DNA from: Candidatus Rokuibacteriota bacterium
Lineage (GTDB): Bacteria > Methylomirabilota > Methylomirabilia > Rokubacteriales > CSP1-6
NCBI GenBank assembly: GCA_003221515.1
Contig: QHSI01000138.1
Span: 1-37,848, forward strand
DNA length: 37,848 nt
Direction: 5' to 3'
Part shown: in pieces, positions 11,001 to 18,128 of the stretch
Numbering within the stretch: position 1 is the stretch's first letter
How the letters are laid out: every line of letters starts with the position of its first letter
Translations under genes and position numbers: made by a program
The notes under the pieces: generated by a model
What the model was told of the DNA's origin: nothing
What the model saw: only the letters and a program-made list of their open reading frames with translations
Database searches by the model: none

Positions 11001-11221
11001 AACTCGAACACCGAAGCGCCGAAGAGGCGGAGATCCTGCGTCCAGCGGTGCGCGTCGGCCATGCTGCCGACGACCACGAGCGCGGGGCGTGGATGGGTCT
11101 GCAGGAGCTCGGCGACGACGAGCGGGCGGGCGGCTCCGGTGAGGCCGGCGACACGGAGACAGACTTCACCCTCGGCGAACGATTTCGCCAGCGCATCAAA
11201 AGCCGGCCACTCTCTCAGCAT
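7997..11221 (-). CDS. mfd: Transcription-repair coupling factor
   Basis: DNA translocase that removes RNA polymerase stalled at lesions and recruits UvrA. 1074 residues from ATG 11221 (MLREWPAFDALAKSF). Domain order: UvrB-like module (to about 300), degenerate module, RNAP-interacting domain (LAIGDVVVHEDHGLGRYLGL, about 411-430), helicase lobes with GDVGYGKT (562-569), DEEH (663-666) and LTATPIPRTLYMSL, then the C-terminal TRCF domain. The frame stays open to 11323, but the added residues come from repeat DNA and are unlikely to be translated; GTG 11257 is an alternative start. Downstream it is coupled to the SurA-type gene by GTGA. Confidence 0.97.
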   Translation of the reverse strand: MLREWPAFDALAKSFAEGEVCLRVAGLTGAARPLVVAELLQTHPRPALVVVGSMADAHRWTQDLRLFGASVFEFPQPEPRLWRGGQHREADAERATIARRLAVAEPVTVVATPLALDARLWSPTEFSSRTLRLSTGDRLDRELLLEALERCGYERVETVVAVGQWSLRGGIVDVFSPSQAGPARIEFFGDDIESIRLFDPTSQRSVGPLDELLVLPLAAEDEAPEPGDAQLFDYLPASAPVIVDLPKLLDGPTEEATAGPSLRERIGERQLVELSLVAGTSSAAAGAAAATEFALETLEVSRFTGRFKELAADLGRWRAEGFRVRLTAADDRQAEHVRQILREHDVEAAIAPSLDGAESLAIVVGDCSAGFSIPALGVIVLTEGEVFGSRRRSLRRPKYQRGAELTAFTDLAIGDVVVHEDHGLGRYLGLQTMKIGDREGDFLLLEYAEANRLYLPVERLDRISKYLGADTDAARLDRLGGASWQRVKESVRAALREMAEGLLRLYAQRAVAGGHAFGTDTPWQREFEASFRFEETADQLRAIEDAKRDMESGRPMDRLVAGDVGYGKTEVALRAAFKAVADGLQVAVLVPTTVLAQQHWSTFADRFAPFPAKVELLSRFRSPKEQKAVVEGLRQGTVDVVIGTHRLLSKDVTFKNLGLMVIDEEHRFGVAHKERMKQLRASVDVLALTATPIPRTLYMSLSGVRDMSVIETAPLDRLPVETVIRRFSKAVIKEALERELERGGQVFFVHNRVQSLPSMVKFVQELVPDARVIMGHGQMKERELEATMVKFVTGQADVLVSTAIVESGLDIPASNTIIVNRADRFGLAQLYQLRGRVGRERQQAYAYLLVPADGRVDEQAQRRLRALQELTELGSGFKLALRDLEIRGAGNLLGAQQHGHIAAVGYDLYSKLLAEAVRELAGRPTAATIDPVISVSVEGFLPDEYVPEVNQRLALYKRLAGAASDAEVADLRAELADRFGPLPPPAEQLLDIVRIRVAARTVGVEKIEAGEGKALVTFSPGTTLEPERLVRIIQRSRGRLKMKREFTLEATVERGEWPRVRDSLLCLLDDLGRA

Positions 11222-11240
11222 CCCCGCGAAGATCTCTACC

Positions 11241-11790
11241 CTATCACGGCACTCCACGCTTGCCGGAGGCGGACGGGCGGCGGGGGTCGTGGGTGAGAGG
11301 GGGTCACCGAGACCACGCGGCACGCGTCCGCTTCCCCTCGGCGGCTGGGCTCCATCCGGGCACGCCTCGCCCGTCGCCGCTTGTCGGGAACGGGTCCTGG
11401 TGACCCCCTCCCACCCACGACCCCCACCGCCCGCCCGTCTCCCCTCCTCGTGGAGTTCCGCGGTCGCTCTTGGTGCTTCGCGCCGCCGACGTTGAGCACG
11501 CGATTGTCACGGCGATTCTTGCTTAGCCTCACGCCCGTCTCCGCTCGACGTCAGGAGTTTCGCGATTCACCGATCGTGCTCTCGCCCGCCGACGTTGAGC
11601 GCGATTGTCACGGTGATGCTTGCTTAGCCTCACGCTCGTGCGCCGACGCGCGCGACCTCCCGGGGTGGTCGAAGGGCTCGGGCGATGTCGCCAGAGGCTC
11701 GGCGGCGAGGGTGGGACGGGGGCTGGGAGCTGGGGTAGTGGCGGGGGATCGCGAGGACCCGTTCCCGACGAGCGGCGACGGGCGAGGAGA
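11241..11790. repeat. Nested direct and inverted repeats between mfd and rex
   Basis: This stretch holds no gene apart from the repeat-derived 3' end of rex. Four relations were seen by eye. (1) 11400-11463 is an inverted copy of 11244-11307, roughly 80% identical around a 92-nt centre. (2) 11365-11408 is an inverted copy of 11744-11787, about 40 of 44 positions. (3) 11485-11539 is a direct repeat of about 11586-11640, with a 2-nt gap and a few mismatches. (4) The (2) copy near 11787 lies inside the rex reading frame. No transposase or target-site duplication was found. It looks like a cluster of non-coding dispersed elements, perhaps MITE-like. Confidence 0.8.
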
Positions 11791-12388
11791 GGTCGACGTG
11801 CTTGAGGCGGACGTCTTTGGGCACTTTGAGGCGCGCCGGGGCGAAGTTCAGGATCGCGCGGATCCCGGCGTTCACCAGCAGGTCGGCCACGGGCTGCGCC
11901 GCTTCAGGCGGCACCGCCATGATCGCGATCTGGATGCCGCGCGCCTTGATCTCGCGGCCGAGATCGCGGCTCGCGAAGATCGGCGTCGCCTCGACCTCGC
12001 GCGCCACCTTGGCCGGGTCCTCGTCGAAGATCGCCGCGATGCGGAATCCCTGGCGCGTAAATCCCTTGTAGTGGAAGAGCGCGGAGCCGAGGTTGCCGAA
12101 GCCCACGAGCGCCACTGCCCACTCACGATCGAGTCCGAGGATCCGCTGGAGCTCCGCCTTCAGGCCGGACACGTAGTAGCCGATGCCCCGGACGCCGAAC
12201 TCGCCGAAGTAGGCGAGGTCCTTGCGCACCTGCGCCGAGTTGAGGTTGAACCGCTCGGCGAGCTCCTGCGAGGACACGGTCTTGATCCCGTCCTCTTCGA
12301 GCTGCAGCAGACACCGCGTGTAGACCGAGAGACGACGGATCGTCATCTCGGGAATTTTCGGAAGGCGGTAGGCGGAGCGTCGTGACAT
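11630..12388 (-). CDS. rex: Redox-sensing repressor Rex with a repeat-derived C-terminus
   Basis: DNA-binding repressor that releases its operators when NADH is high. The N-terminal winged helix (KIPEMTIRRLSVYTRCL, then NSAQVRKDLAYFGEFGVRGIGY) is followed by a Rossmann domain with GFGNLGSAL (96-104) and NFAPARLKVP (181-190). The match to Rex holds to HVDL at 197-200. Family members then end with a short helix that swaps between subunits. Here the next codons read into an inverted repeat (SSPVAARRERVLAIP...) and continue for about 50 low-complexity residues, giving 252 instead of about 210-220. The dimer may be affected. A strong hairpin lies 7 nt before ATG 12388, and no Shine-Dalgarno sequence is adjacent. 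Confidence 0.92.
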   Translation of the reverse strand: MSRRSAYRLPKIPEMTIRRLSVYTRCLLQLEEDGIKTVSSQELAERFNLNSAQVRKDLAYFGEFGVRGIGYYVSGLKAELQRILGLDREWAVALVGFGNLGSALFHYKGFTRQGFRIAAIFDEDPAKVAREVEATPIFASRDLGREIKARGIQIAIMAVPPEAAQPVADLLVNAGIRAILNFAPARLKVPKDVRLKHVDLSSPVAARRERVLAIPRHYPSSQPPSHPRRRASGDIARALRPPREVARVGARA

Positions 12389-12395
12389 CAGAGGA

Positions 12396-12433
12396 GCAGG
12401 CCGGGCGCCGCCGTCGCGCGGCGCCCGGCCTGC
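12396..12433. promoter_or_regulatory. Perfect 16-bp-stem hairpin between atpE and rex
   Basis: GCAGGCCGGGCGCCGC (12396-12411), 6-nt loop, exact complement at 12418-12433. On the transcript it starts 22 nt after the atpE stop and ends 7 nt before the rex ATG. There is no U tract, so it is not a standard intrinsic terminator. The only good Shine-Dalgarno sequence, AGGAGG (12443-12438), lies on the far side of it. Confidence 0.92.
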
Positions 12434-12455
12434 GATGCCTCCTACCCGCTCGACA

Positions 12456-12785
12456 TCACGAGAACTGGATGCCCTTCACGAAGAGGAGAATCAGCGCGAT
12501 GACGAGCGTGTAGATCGCGAGCGACTCGATGAGCGCGAGACCGATGATCATCGCCGTCTGGATCCGCGCCGCGGCGCCCGGCTGGCGCGCCATCGCGTCG
12601 ACCGCCGACGCCACCGCCCTGCCCTGACCCAAGCCGCACAGCCCGGCCGCGATCGCCATGCCGATGCCGGCCGCGATGACCGCGAACGGACCGATCCAGC
12701 TCCCCGTGGCGGCTGGGGTCTGGGCGAACGCCAGGCCCGGAAGCCCGAAGACCGCAAGTCCTGCCAAAGTCAGTGACCGTCGCAC
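12456..12785 (-). CDS. atpE: ATP synthase Fo subunit c
   Basis: Proteolipid of the rotating c-ring. 109 residues from GTG 12785, fixed by GAGGAGG 6 nt upstream. An N-terminal signal-like segment ([21 protein letters not shown]) precedes the usual two-helix hairpin, so the protein may be processed; such extensions occur in some c subunits. Helix 1 and the polar loop read [19 protein letters not shown]. Helix 2 carries the ion-binding Glu in [12 protein letters not shown]. Gln in helix 1 and the Glu-Ser pair are part of the sodium ligand set, but the following Thr is Leu, so proton use is more likely. It follows atpB by 28 nt. Confidence 0.95.
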   Translation of the reverse strand: MRRSLTLAGLAVFGLPGLAFAQTPAATGSWIGPFAVIAAGIGMAIAAGLCGLGQGRAVASAVDAMARQPGAAARIQTAMIIGLALIESLAIYTLVIALILLFVKGIQFS

Positions 12786-12813
12786 GACCGTCCTCCTCTG
12801 TACGTGTGGTCTG

Positions 12814-13596
12814 CTAGTGGTGGTGCTCGGACTGGTGCTCGGCATGATGCTCCGATTCCTCGATCGCTCCCGAGATGTAGAGCATCGTCAGCATCACGAA
12901 GATGAACGCCTGGAGAAACGCCACCAGGATCTTCAGCGGATAGAGGAAGCCGACCGTGAACACGACCGTGACGGCGCCGCCGATTCCGCCGACGATGGCG
13001 CCCGCCGCGCTGCCCGACAGCGCCCAACCGATCAGGCCGTCCAGGCCCATCAGCAGGAAGATGACGGCGAGCAGGATGTGACCGCCGACCATGTTGCCGA
13101 AGAGTCGCAGCGTGAGCGAGAGCGGCCGGGCGAGGTGGCTGATGATCTCGATCACGAACATCAGGGGCTTCAGCGCCAGCGGGACCGGACCCGCGAAGTG
13201 CGCGAGATACTTCAGGGCGCCCTGCTTGCGCACGCCGATCCAGTGATACGACACGAACACGACCAGCGCGCACGCCGCGTTGGTGTTCAGGTTGCTGGTC
13301 GGGCCCCCCATGCCGGGCACCAGGCTGATGAGATTGGCGGTGACGATGAAGAGCCCGAGCGTGGCCAGCAGCGGCAGATAGCGCCGGCCCTCGACGCCCA
13401 TCACGTCGTCGATCATCTGGATGAACTGTTCGAGGACGACTTCGAGGAAGTTCTGGAGCCCGCGCGGCACGAGCCGCACGTTGCGGGAGGCCGCGAACGC
13501 GACACCCGCCAGGATCACCATCACGAGCCACGTGTAGGTGACGTGATCGGGAATACCCGGCAGGCGGAAGATCGGCGGATGCTCGATGGCTTCCAC
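12814..13596 (-). CDS. atpB: ATP synthase Fo subunit a
   Basis: Stator subunit forming the proton half-channels against the c-ring. 260 residues from GTG 13596 ([14 protein letters not shown]), with GGAG 8 nt upstream and the atpI-like stop only 2 nt away. Five to six membrane helices; the essential Arg lies in [17 protein letters not shown]. It ends in an unusual His/Glu tail ([14 protein letters not shown]) that would face the aqueous side. Identity is firm. Confidence 0.95.
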   Translation of the reverse strand: MEAIEHPPIFRLPGIPDHVTYTWLVMVILAGVAFAASRNVRLVPRGLQNFLEVVLEQFIQMIDDVMGVEGRRYLPLLATLGLFIVTANLISLVPGMGGPTSNLNTNAACALVVFVSYHWIGVRKQGALKYLAHFAGPVPLALKPLMFVIEIISHLARPLSLTLRLFGNMVGGHILLAVIFLLMGLDGLIGWALSGSAAGAIVGGIGGAVTVVFTVGFLYPLKILVAFLQAFIFVMLTMLYISGAIEESEHHAEHQSEHHH

Positions 13597-13598
13597 GC

Positions 13599-13964
13599 TC
13601 AGGCTCCGCTGCGGGCCGACGCGAGCCCACGGACGACCACGTCGCAGGGCAGCACGGTGAACCCGGCCACCAGCCCGATCGGGTCGGCCCAACCGGTCTT
13701 GAGGAGGATCGCGCACGCGACCGTGCAGGCGGCGAACCGCAGCCCCGCGCCGATCACCCAGGCCGACACCGGCGCGCCGCCCGCGGCCGTCACGATCGCC
13801 GCGCGCGCCACGAGCCAGCGGAAGCTGAGGACGGCGAGCGCGCCGCCGGCGAGGACACCGCCGGCCACCGAGGCGCCGGCGACGAGGCCGCCGAGCGCGG
13901 CCAGCACCGCGGAGACCGCGCACGTGTCGAAGGTTACCCGAGCCGTCAGCTCACCTGGGGTCAT
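13599..13964 (-). CDS. AtpI-like ATP synthase subunit I
   Basis: Small hydrophobic protein of 121 residues from ATG 13964 (MTPGELTARVTFDTCAV) with about four predicted membrane helices. Position between atpZ and atpB, size and hydropathy match subunit I of ATP synthase clusters, an assembly helper for the c-ring or a Mg2+-related protein. Sequence similarity to AtpI is too weak for me to claim by eye, so the call rests largely on context. It overlaps the end of atpZ by 14 nt. Confidence 0.65.
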   Translation of the reverse strand: MTPGELTARVTFDTCAVSAVLAALGGLVAGASVAGGVLAGGALAVLSFRWLVARAAIVTAAGGAPVSAWVIGAGLRFAACTVACAILLKTGWADPIGLVAGFTVLPCDVVVRGLASARSGA

Positions 13965-14187
13965 CGAGATCGCGCTCCGCACGACTCACTGATCGAAAGA
14001 GGTTCACGAACCCCGCCGCGATGCCGAGCACGAGCCCGATCAGCAGGAGCCAGGGCGTCGTTCCCAGCCAGCGGTCCACGTAGTAGCCCCCGACCAGCCC
14101 GAGCACCGTCGAGATCACCAGTGTCAGACCGATCGAGGACAACTCCCCGAGCGCTTTCCAGGTCCCCTGCTCCCCGGATGGCGCCAT
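13951..14187 (-). CDS. atpZ: AtpZ/AtpI-family ATP synthase accessory protein
   Basis: 78 residues, two transmembrane helices. The pattern LGLVGGYYVDRWLGTTPWLLLIGLVLGIAAGF, read as two adjacent segments, is typical of the AtpZ/AtpI family (putative F0F1-ATPase subunit), which with AtpI may form an ion channel or assembly factor. It heads the cluster atpZ-atpI-atpB-atpE-rex. ATG 14187 is 25 nt after the stop of the ABC permease. A possible promoter and a partial Rex-like site lie in that gap. Confidence 0.85.
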   Translation of the reverse strand: MAPSGEQGTWKALGELSSIGLTLVISTVLGLVGGYYVDRWLGTTPWLLLIGLVLGIAAGFVNLFRSVSRAERDLDDPR

Positions 14188-14206
14188 GTGAACAGAAACA
14201 CTAGCA
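14187..14206 (-). promoter_or_regulatory. Possible atpZ promoter with overlapping partial Rex-like site
   Basis: On the minus strand TGC followed by TAGTGT (14206-14198) could be an extended -10 with no good -35. Read on the plus strand, 14187-14202 is TGTGAACAGAAACACT. Compared with the actinobacterial Rex operator TGTGAACnnGTTCACA, the left half is perfect and the right half keeps only CAC, 10 of 14 defined positions. The site would cover the transcription start and the atpZ start codon. Confidence 0.35.
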
Positions 14207-14212
14207 CAGAAC

Positions 14213-15931
14213 CTAGCCGAACATTCCTCCCATCCTCGTCCCGGCGATCCGATTGATCACGATCACGCTCACCGCGGCCACGGCGATGAGAATGACGCCG
14301 AGCGCGGCCGCTTCGTTGGCGCTGCCCGCGATGTAGAAGGAGAAAATCCCGACGGTGATCGTCTCCCACCCGCCGAGCGACAGGAAGAGCACGGCGGAGG
14401 CTTCCTGCAGCGAGGTCACGAAGGAGAAGAGCGAGCCCACCAGGACGCCGCGCCAGATCAACGGCAGCGTGATGTCGCGGAAGGAGCGCCAGCCGCGCGC
14501 GCCCACGCTCGCCGCGGCCTCCTCCATGGATCGGTGCACCAGCAGCAGCGACGCGTAGGAGCCGCGCACCGTGTAGGGCAGCCGGCGAATCGCGAGGATG
14601 AGCGGCAAGACGATCCAGAGACTCGTGAGCGCGTAGCCCACGCCGGGCAGCTCGAAGTGGAACGCGCGGACGTACGCGATACCGATGGCGGTCCCGGGGA
14701 TCGCGAGGATCAACGTGTTGAGTCCGTCGAGCGTGTCGCGCCCCGGCAGCCGCGTGCGCGCCAGGATCCACGCGATGGGCACGCCGACGACGATGCACAC
14801 CCCGACCGCCAGCCCGGCATAGAGGAAGCTGTTCACGATGTACTTCGGCGTCTCGACGATGACCCGCTCGAAGTAGTGGAGCGTGTACCGGACGGGGAAC
14901 GGCGTCAGCGACCATCCGCGGCCGACGGACGCGAGCGCCACGCCGAGATACGGGATGAACGACAGCAGCATCAACGCCGACAGGAACCCGATCGCGCCGG
15001 TCTGGCCGAGCCACGAGAGGCGCCGGCGCGGCACCTTCGAGTACGAGAGCGACGAGTAGTCCTTGATCGCGACGTAGCGGCGCGCCGCGATCAGGAAGAC
15101 GACGGCCAGCGCCACCATGAGCGCCGAGATCACGATCCCCATCCGGAACAGGCGCCGGTCCACGAACTGGACGATGTTCAAGTACGCCTGCGAGGCGAGG
15201 AGATCGTGGACGCCGAGCACCAGCGGGGTGGCGAAGTCCGAGAAGGTCCAGATGAACACCAGCAGCGCGCCGGCCACGTAGCCCGGCGTCGTCAGCGGAA
15301 GCGTGATCGTGACGAGCCTCGTCCAGCGCCGGGCGCCGACGCTCTCGGCCGCCTCCTCGAGCGCGGGGTCGATCTTGGCGAGCGCATCCACGACGTTCAG
15401 CGTGATCATCGGGAAAAGGTGGAGCGTCTCGACCAGCAGCACGCCATGGAGTCCGTAGACGAAATTGATGGGCCGGGTGAGGCCGAACCAGTCCTCGAGG
15501 AGCACGTTCACGGTCCCGGCCCGGCCCATGATGAAGGTGAACCCGAGCACGCCGACCAGCGGCGGCGAGATGATCGGGATCAGCGTCAGGTAGCTGAAGA
15601 GGTTGCGGCCGACGAAGTCGCAGCGGACGAGGAGGAACGCGACCGCGAAGCCCAGCACCGAGGTCGTCGCCACGGTGCCGATCCCGAGCACCAGCGAGTT
15701 CACCAGTGAGCGCAGATAGAAGCGGTCGCGCGCGAACTCGACGAAGTTGGCGAGCGTCAGACGCCCCGCCTCATCGCTGAACGCGTCGTAGAGGATCCGC
15801 GCGAGCGGGTAGACCAGGAACACGAGCAGGAAGAGCCAGATCAGCCCGACGCCGAGCGCCGGCATGACCCGGCCGGCGCGCGAGGCCGACGCGGACGCTG
15901 GGTGGCCCGAGTACGGCGCGAGGCGGGTCAT
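14213..15931 (-). CDS. Fused two-domain ABC permease (iron/2-aminoethylphosphonate/spermidine superfamily)
   Basis: Inner-membrane channel of a binding-protein-dependent importer. 572 residues with two permease halves in one chain, each with its ATPase-docking EAA loop: EEAAESVGARRWTRLVTITL and EEAAASVGARGWRSFRDITL. About twelve membrane helices. This FbpB/ThiP-like fused layout is typical of importers for ferric iron, thiamine or 2-aminoethylphosphonate. ATG 15931 overlaps the ATPase stop by ATGA. Third gene of a binding protein-ATPase-permease set attached to the 3' end of the ugp-glp operon. The substrate cannot be read from the sequence. Confidence 0.9.
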   Translation of the reverse strand: MTRLAPYSGHPASASASRAGRVMPALGVGLIWLFLLVFLVYPLARILYDAFSDEAGRLTLANFVEFARDRFYLRSLVNSLVLGIGTVATTSVLGFAVAFLLVRCDFVGRNLFSYLTLIPIISPPLVGVLGFTFIMGRAGTVNVLLEDWFGLTRPINFVYGLHGVLLVETLHLFPMITLNVVDALAKIDPALEEAAESVGARRWTRLVTITLPLTTPGYVAGALLVFIWTFSDFATPLVLGVHDLLASQAYLNIVQFVDRRLFRMGIVISALMVALAVVFLIAARRYVAIKDYSSLSYSKVPRRRLSWLGQTGAIGFLSALMLLSFIPYLGVALASVGRGWSLTPFPVRYTLHYFERVIVETPKYIVNSFLYAGLAVGVCIVVGVPIAWILARTRLPGRDTLDGLNTLILAIPGTAIGIAYVRAFHFELPGVGYALTSLWIVLPLILAIRRLPYTVRGSYASLLLVHRSMEEAAASVGARGWRSFRDITLPLIWRGVLVGSLFSFVTSLQEASAVLFLSLGGWETITVGIFSFYIAGSANEAAALGVILIAVAAVSVIVINRIAGTRMGGMFG

Positions 15932-16989
15932 TCTTCCGGAAGGGTGAGCGTCGCCGACGCGGGAAACGTCACGCGCACCGCCGACCCCGTCGGCAGCACC
16001 TCGTGGTGCCAGGGATCCCCCACGTCCACCTTGAGCACCACGCCCGTGCCGACCTCGACGTCGTAGCGGAGCGTATTGCCCAGGTACGCGGCGAGCACCA
16101 CGCGCCCCGCGAACGTGTTCTCCGAGCCGGCGCCGAGCGCGATGTTCTCGGGCCGCACCGCGAGCACGCAGCGCTCACCCGGCCTGAGCCGCGCGGTCGC
16201 CGAGCTCCGCACGACGCCGATGGCCGTCTCGGCGACGACGCCGCCGCCGTTGGCCTCGCGGCACGTCCCGGGCAGGAAGTTGTTGGTGCCGACGAAGTCG
16301 GCGACGAACCGGCCGGTCGGCCGCTCGTAGAGCGCCTTGGGCGCCGCCACCTGGAGCACGCGCCCGTCGCGCATGACCGCGACCCGATCGGAGAGCGAGA
16401 GCGCCTCCTCCTGATCGTGAGTGACGTACACCGTCGTGATGCCCAGGTCTTTCTGGAGCTTGCGGATCTCGGCGCGCACCTGCACCCGGACCTTGGCGTC
16501 GAGGTTCGACAAGGGCTCGTCCAGCAGCAGGATGTCGGGGTTGAGCACGAGCGCGCGGGCGAGCGCGACGCGCTGCTGTTGGCCGCCGGAGAGCTGGCCG
16601 GGATAACGGTGCTCGAGGCCCACCAGATTCACCTTGGCCAGCCCGGCCGCGACGCGCCCGCCGATGGTCGCCGCGTCGAGCTTCCGCAGCCTGAGCCCGT
16701 AGGTGACGTTGGCCTGCACCGTCATGTGGGGCCAGAGCGCGTAGTTCTGGAACACCATCCCGATGTTGCGCTCGTAGGGCCGGAGCCGGTCGACGCGGCG
16801 GTCGCCGAACCAGATCTCGCCGCCGTCCGGCGCGTAAAACCCCGCGATCAGCCGGAGCAGCGTCGTCTTGCCGCACCCGGAGGGGCCGAGCAGCGTGAAC
16901 AGCTCGCCGTCGCCGATCTCGAGGCTCGCGCGGTCGACCGCGGTCACGTTCCCGAACCGCTTGAGAACGTCCCGCAGCCCGATCTTCAC
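15928..16989 (-). CDS. ABC importer ATPase with TOBE domain
   Basis: Powers uptake. 353 residues: Walker A GPSGCGKTT (35-43), Q-loop Gln81, signature LSGGQQQR (133-140), Walker B ILLLDEP (153-159), H-loop His191, then a C-terminal TOBE region with AVRPENIALG. It belongs to the PotA/FbpC/UgpC/MalK group. It is the only ABC ATPase gene in the window, although two importers are encoded around it (UgpBAE and the adjacent binding protein plus fused permease). It may serve both, as multitasking CUT1-type ATPases do elsewhere. Spaced 13 nt from the binding-protein gene. Confidence 0.94.
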   Translation of the reverse strand: MKIGLRDVLKRFGNVTAVDRASLEIGDGELFTLLGPSGCGKTTLLRLIAGFYAPDGGEIWFGDRRVDRLRPYERNIGMVFQNYALWPHMTVQANVTYGLRLRKLDAATIGGRVAAGLAKVNLVGLEHRYPGQLSGGQQQRVALARALVLNPDILLLDEPLSNLDAKVRVQVRAEIRKLQKDLGITTVYVTHDQEEALSLSDRVAVMRDGRVLQVAAPKALYERPTGRFVADFVGTNNFLPGTCREANGGGVVAETAIGVVRSSATARLRPGERCVLAVRPENIALGAGSENTFAGRVVLAAYLGNTLRYDVEVGTGVVLKVDVGDPWHHEVLPTGSAVRVTFPASATLTLPEE

Positions 16990-17002
16990 CGACGGTCCCG
17001 GA

Positions 17003-18115
17003 CTATGGCTTCTTCCAGGTCGCTTCGATGTCCGTGCGGAACTTCTGCTTGAGCGCCTCCGACCGCTTCTGCGCGACGTCCTCGTCGTAGACGTTGGAGA
17101 CGTCGCGGTCGAAGTACGAGCGCACGCCGCCGGTGAACTCGACGGCCATCTCGGCGGTCGAGCCGGGCGGTCCCTGCACCTTGTACTTCGGCGTGATCGG
17201 GAAGAGCCCGCGCTCCATGAAGACCTTCTGACCGCGCTCGGACAACAAGAACTCGATGAAGGCGCGCGCCGCCTTCGGATTGCGCGAGCCGGCCAGGATC
17301 GCCATCGGCTCGGGGGTGACGAACGCGTTCTTCGGCGCGACGAACTTCAGCTCGAAGCCCGCCAGCTTCTCCTCGAACGCCATGTACGACGGCACGGCGA
17401 AGCCGGCGCTGTACTCGCCCTTGGCGACGACCGTGGGCACGTCACGGCTGCGCGCGGTGAAGAACCCGGTGTTCGCGGCGAGCTTCCGGAGCCAGTCCCA
17501 GCCCTTGTCCTCGCCGTGGATGGACAGGATCACCTCGTAGGTCGCGTTCGACGACGAGGAGCGGGTCGGCGCGCACTGGGCCACCTCGCCCTTCAGCTTC
17601 TGGTGCAACAGGTCGTCCCACTCCGTGGGCTCGGCGATGCCCAGGCGCTGGATCTTCTTCGGATGGTAGACGAGCCCGTACGGCTCGAGCGCGGTGCCGA
17701 CCCAGAACCCCTGCTTGTCCTTGAGCGGGATGGCGCGGGGCTTGCCGATCGACGCCGGGATCGAGTCCCACACCTCGCGCGAGATCTCGACCTTCTGGAG
17801 GAGCTTCTGTGCGGCGAGCTTCTCGAACAGCGCCGACTCACCCCCCCAGAAGATGTCGGCGTCGGGCCGGCCCTTCCACTCCACGATGCGGCCGTAGGCG
17901 ACCGGCGTGCCGGCCGGGATCGCGCTCACCTTGACCGTGACGTTCCACTTCTCCTTCGCGTACTCGGCGAACGCCTTGAGCGCGGCGTCGTGGATGAACT
18001 TCGACACCGGCGTGATCAGCGCCAGCTCGCCCTCGATCGGCGCCTGCGCCCAGGCCGTTCCGCGCGCGCCGGCCACGAGCAGCACCGCCAGCGCCAGGAT
18101 CGCGACGTGTCTCAT
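17003..18115 (-). CDS. Periplasmic solute-binding protein, AfuA/iron-type family
   Basis: Captures substrate for the neighbouring ATPase and fused permease. 370 residues from ATG 18115, chosen because AGGAGA lies 6 nt upstream and a signal peptide follows at once (MRHVAILALAVLLVAGARG, cleavage near AWAQA). The mature part starts ELALITPVSKFIHDAALKAF and contains DADIFWGGESALFEKL and NPKAARAFIEFLLSERGQKV, typical of family-1 iron/aminophosphonate binding proteins. It lies 13 nt after glpK and so within the glycerol-phosphate operon. That context favours a phosphorus- or headgroup-containing ligand such as an aminophosphonate, but this is inference. Confidence 0.85.
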   Translation of the reverse strand: MRHVAILALAVLLVAGARGTAWAQAPIEGELALITPVSKFIHDAALKAFAEYAKEKWNVTVKVSAIPAGTPVAYGRIVEWKGRPDADIFWGGESALFEKLAAQKLLQKVEISREVWDSIPASIGKPRAIPLKDKQGFWVGTALEPYGLVYHPKKIQRLGIAEPTEWDDLLHQKLKGEVAQCAPTRSSSSNATYEVILSIHGEDKGWDWLRKLAANTGFFTARSRDVPTVVAKGEYSAGFAVPSYMAFEEKLAGFELKFVAPKNAFVTPEPMAILAGSRNPKAARAFIEFLLSERGQKVFMERGLFPITPKYKVQGPPGSTAEMAVEFTGGVRSYFDRDVSNVYDEDVAQKRSEALKQKFRTDIEATWKKP

Positions 18116-18128
18116 CGACCGTCTCCTC

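Noticed and set aside
9956-11296. 446-codon plus-strand frame over mfd, and similar long frames over hisB-hisH, nuoLM and the M23 gene
   Set aside because: Same shadow effect; low-complexity Arg/His/Asp-rich translations, no start signals, and real genes occupy these positions.
11222-11323. 34-codon N-terminal extension of mfd
   Set aside because: It is encoded by repeat DNA, has no homology to Mfd and no Shine-Dalgarno sequence. ATG 11221 gives a normal N-terminus.
12396-12433. Hairpin as a classic intrinsic terminator
   Set aside because: There is no U tract on either strand, and a coding start lies 7 nt beyond the stem. Kept as a regulatory structure instead.
12456-12785. Sodium-binding signature in AtpE
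   Set aside because: Gln in helix 1 and Glu-Ser in helix 2 fit, but the Thr that completes the sodium site is Leu. The same ESLAIY string occurs in proton-type c subunits.
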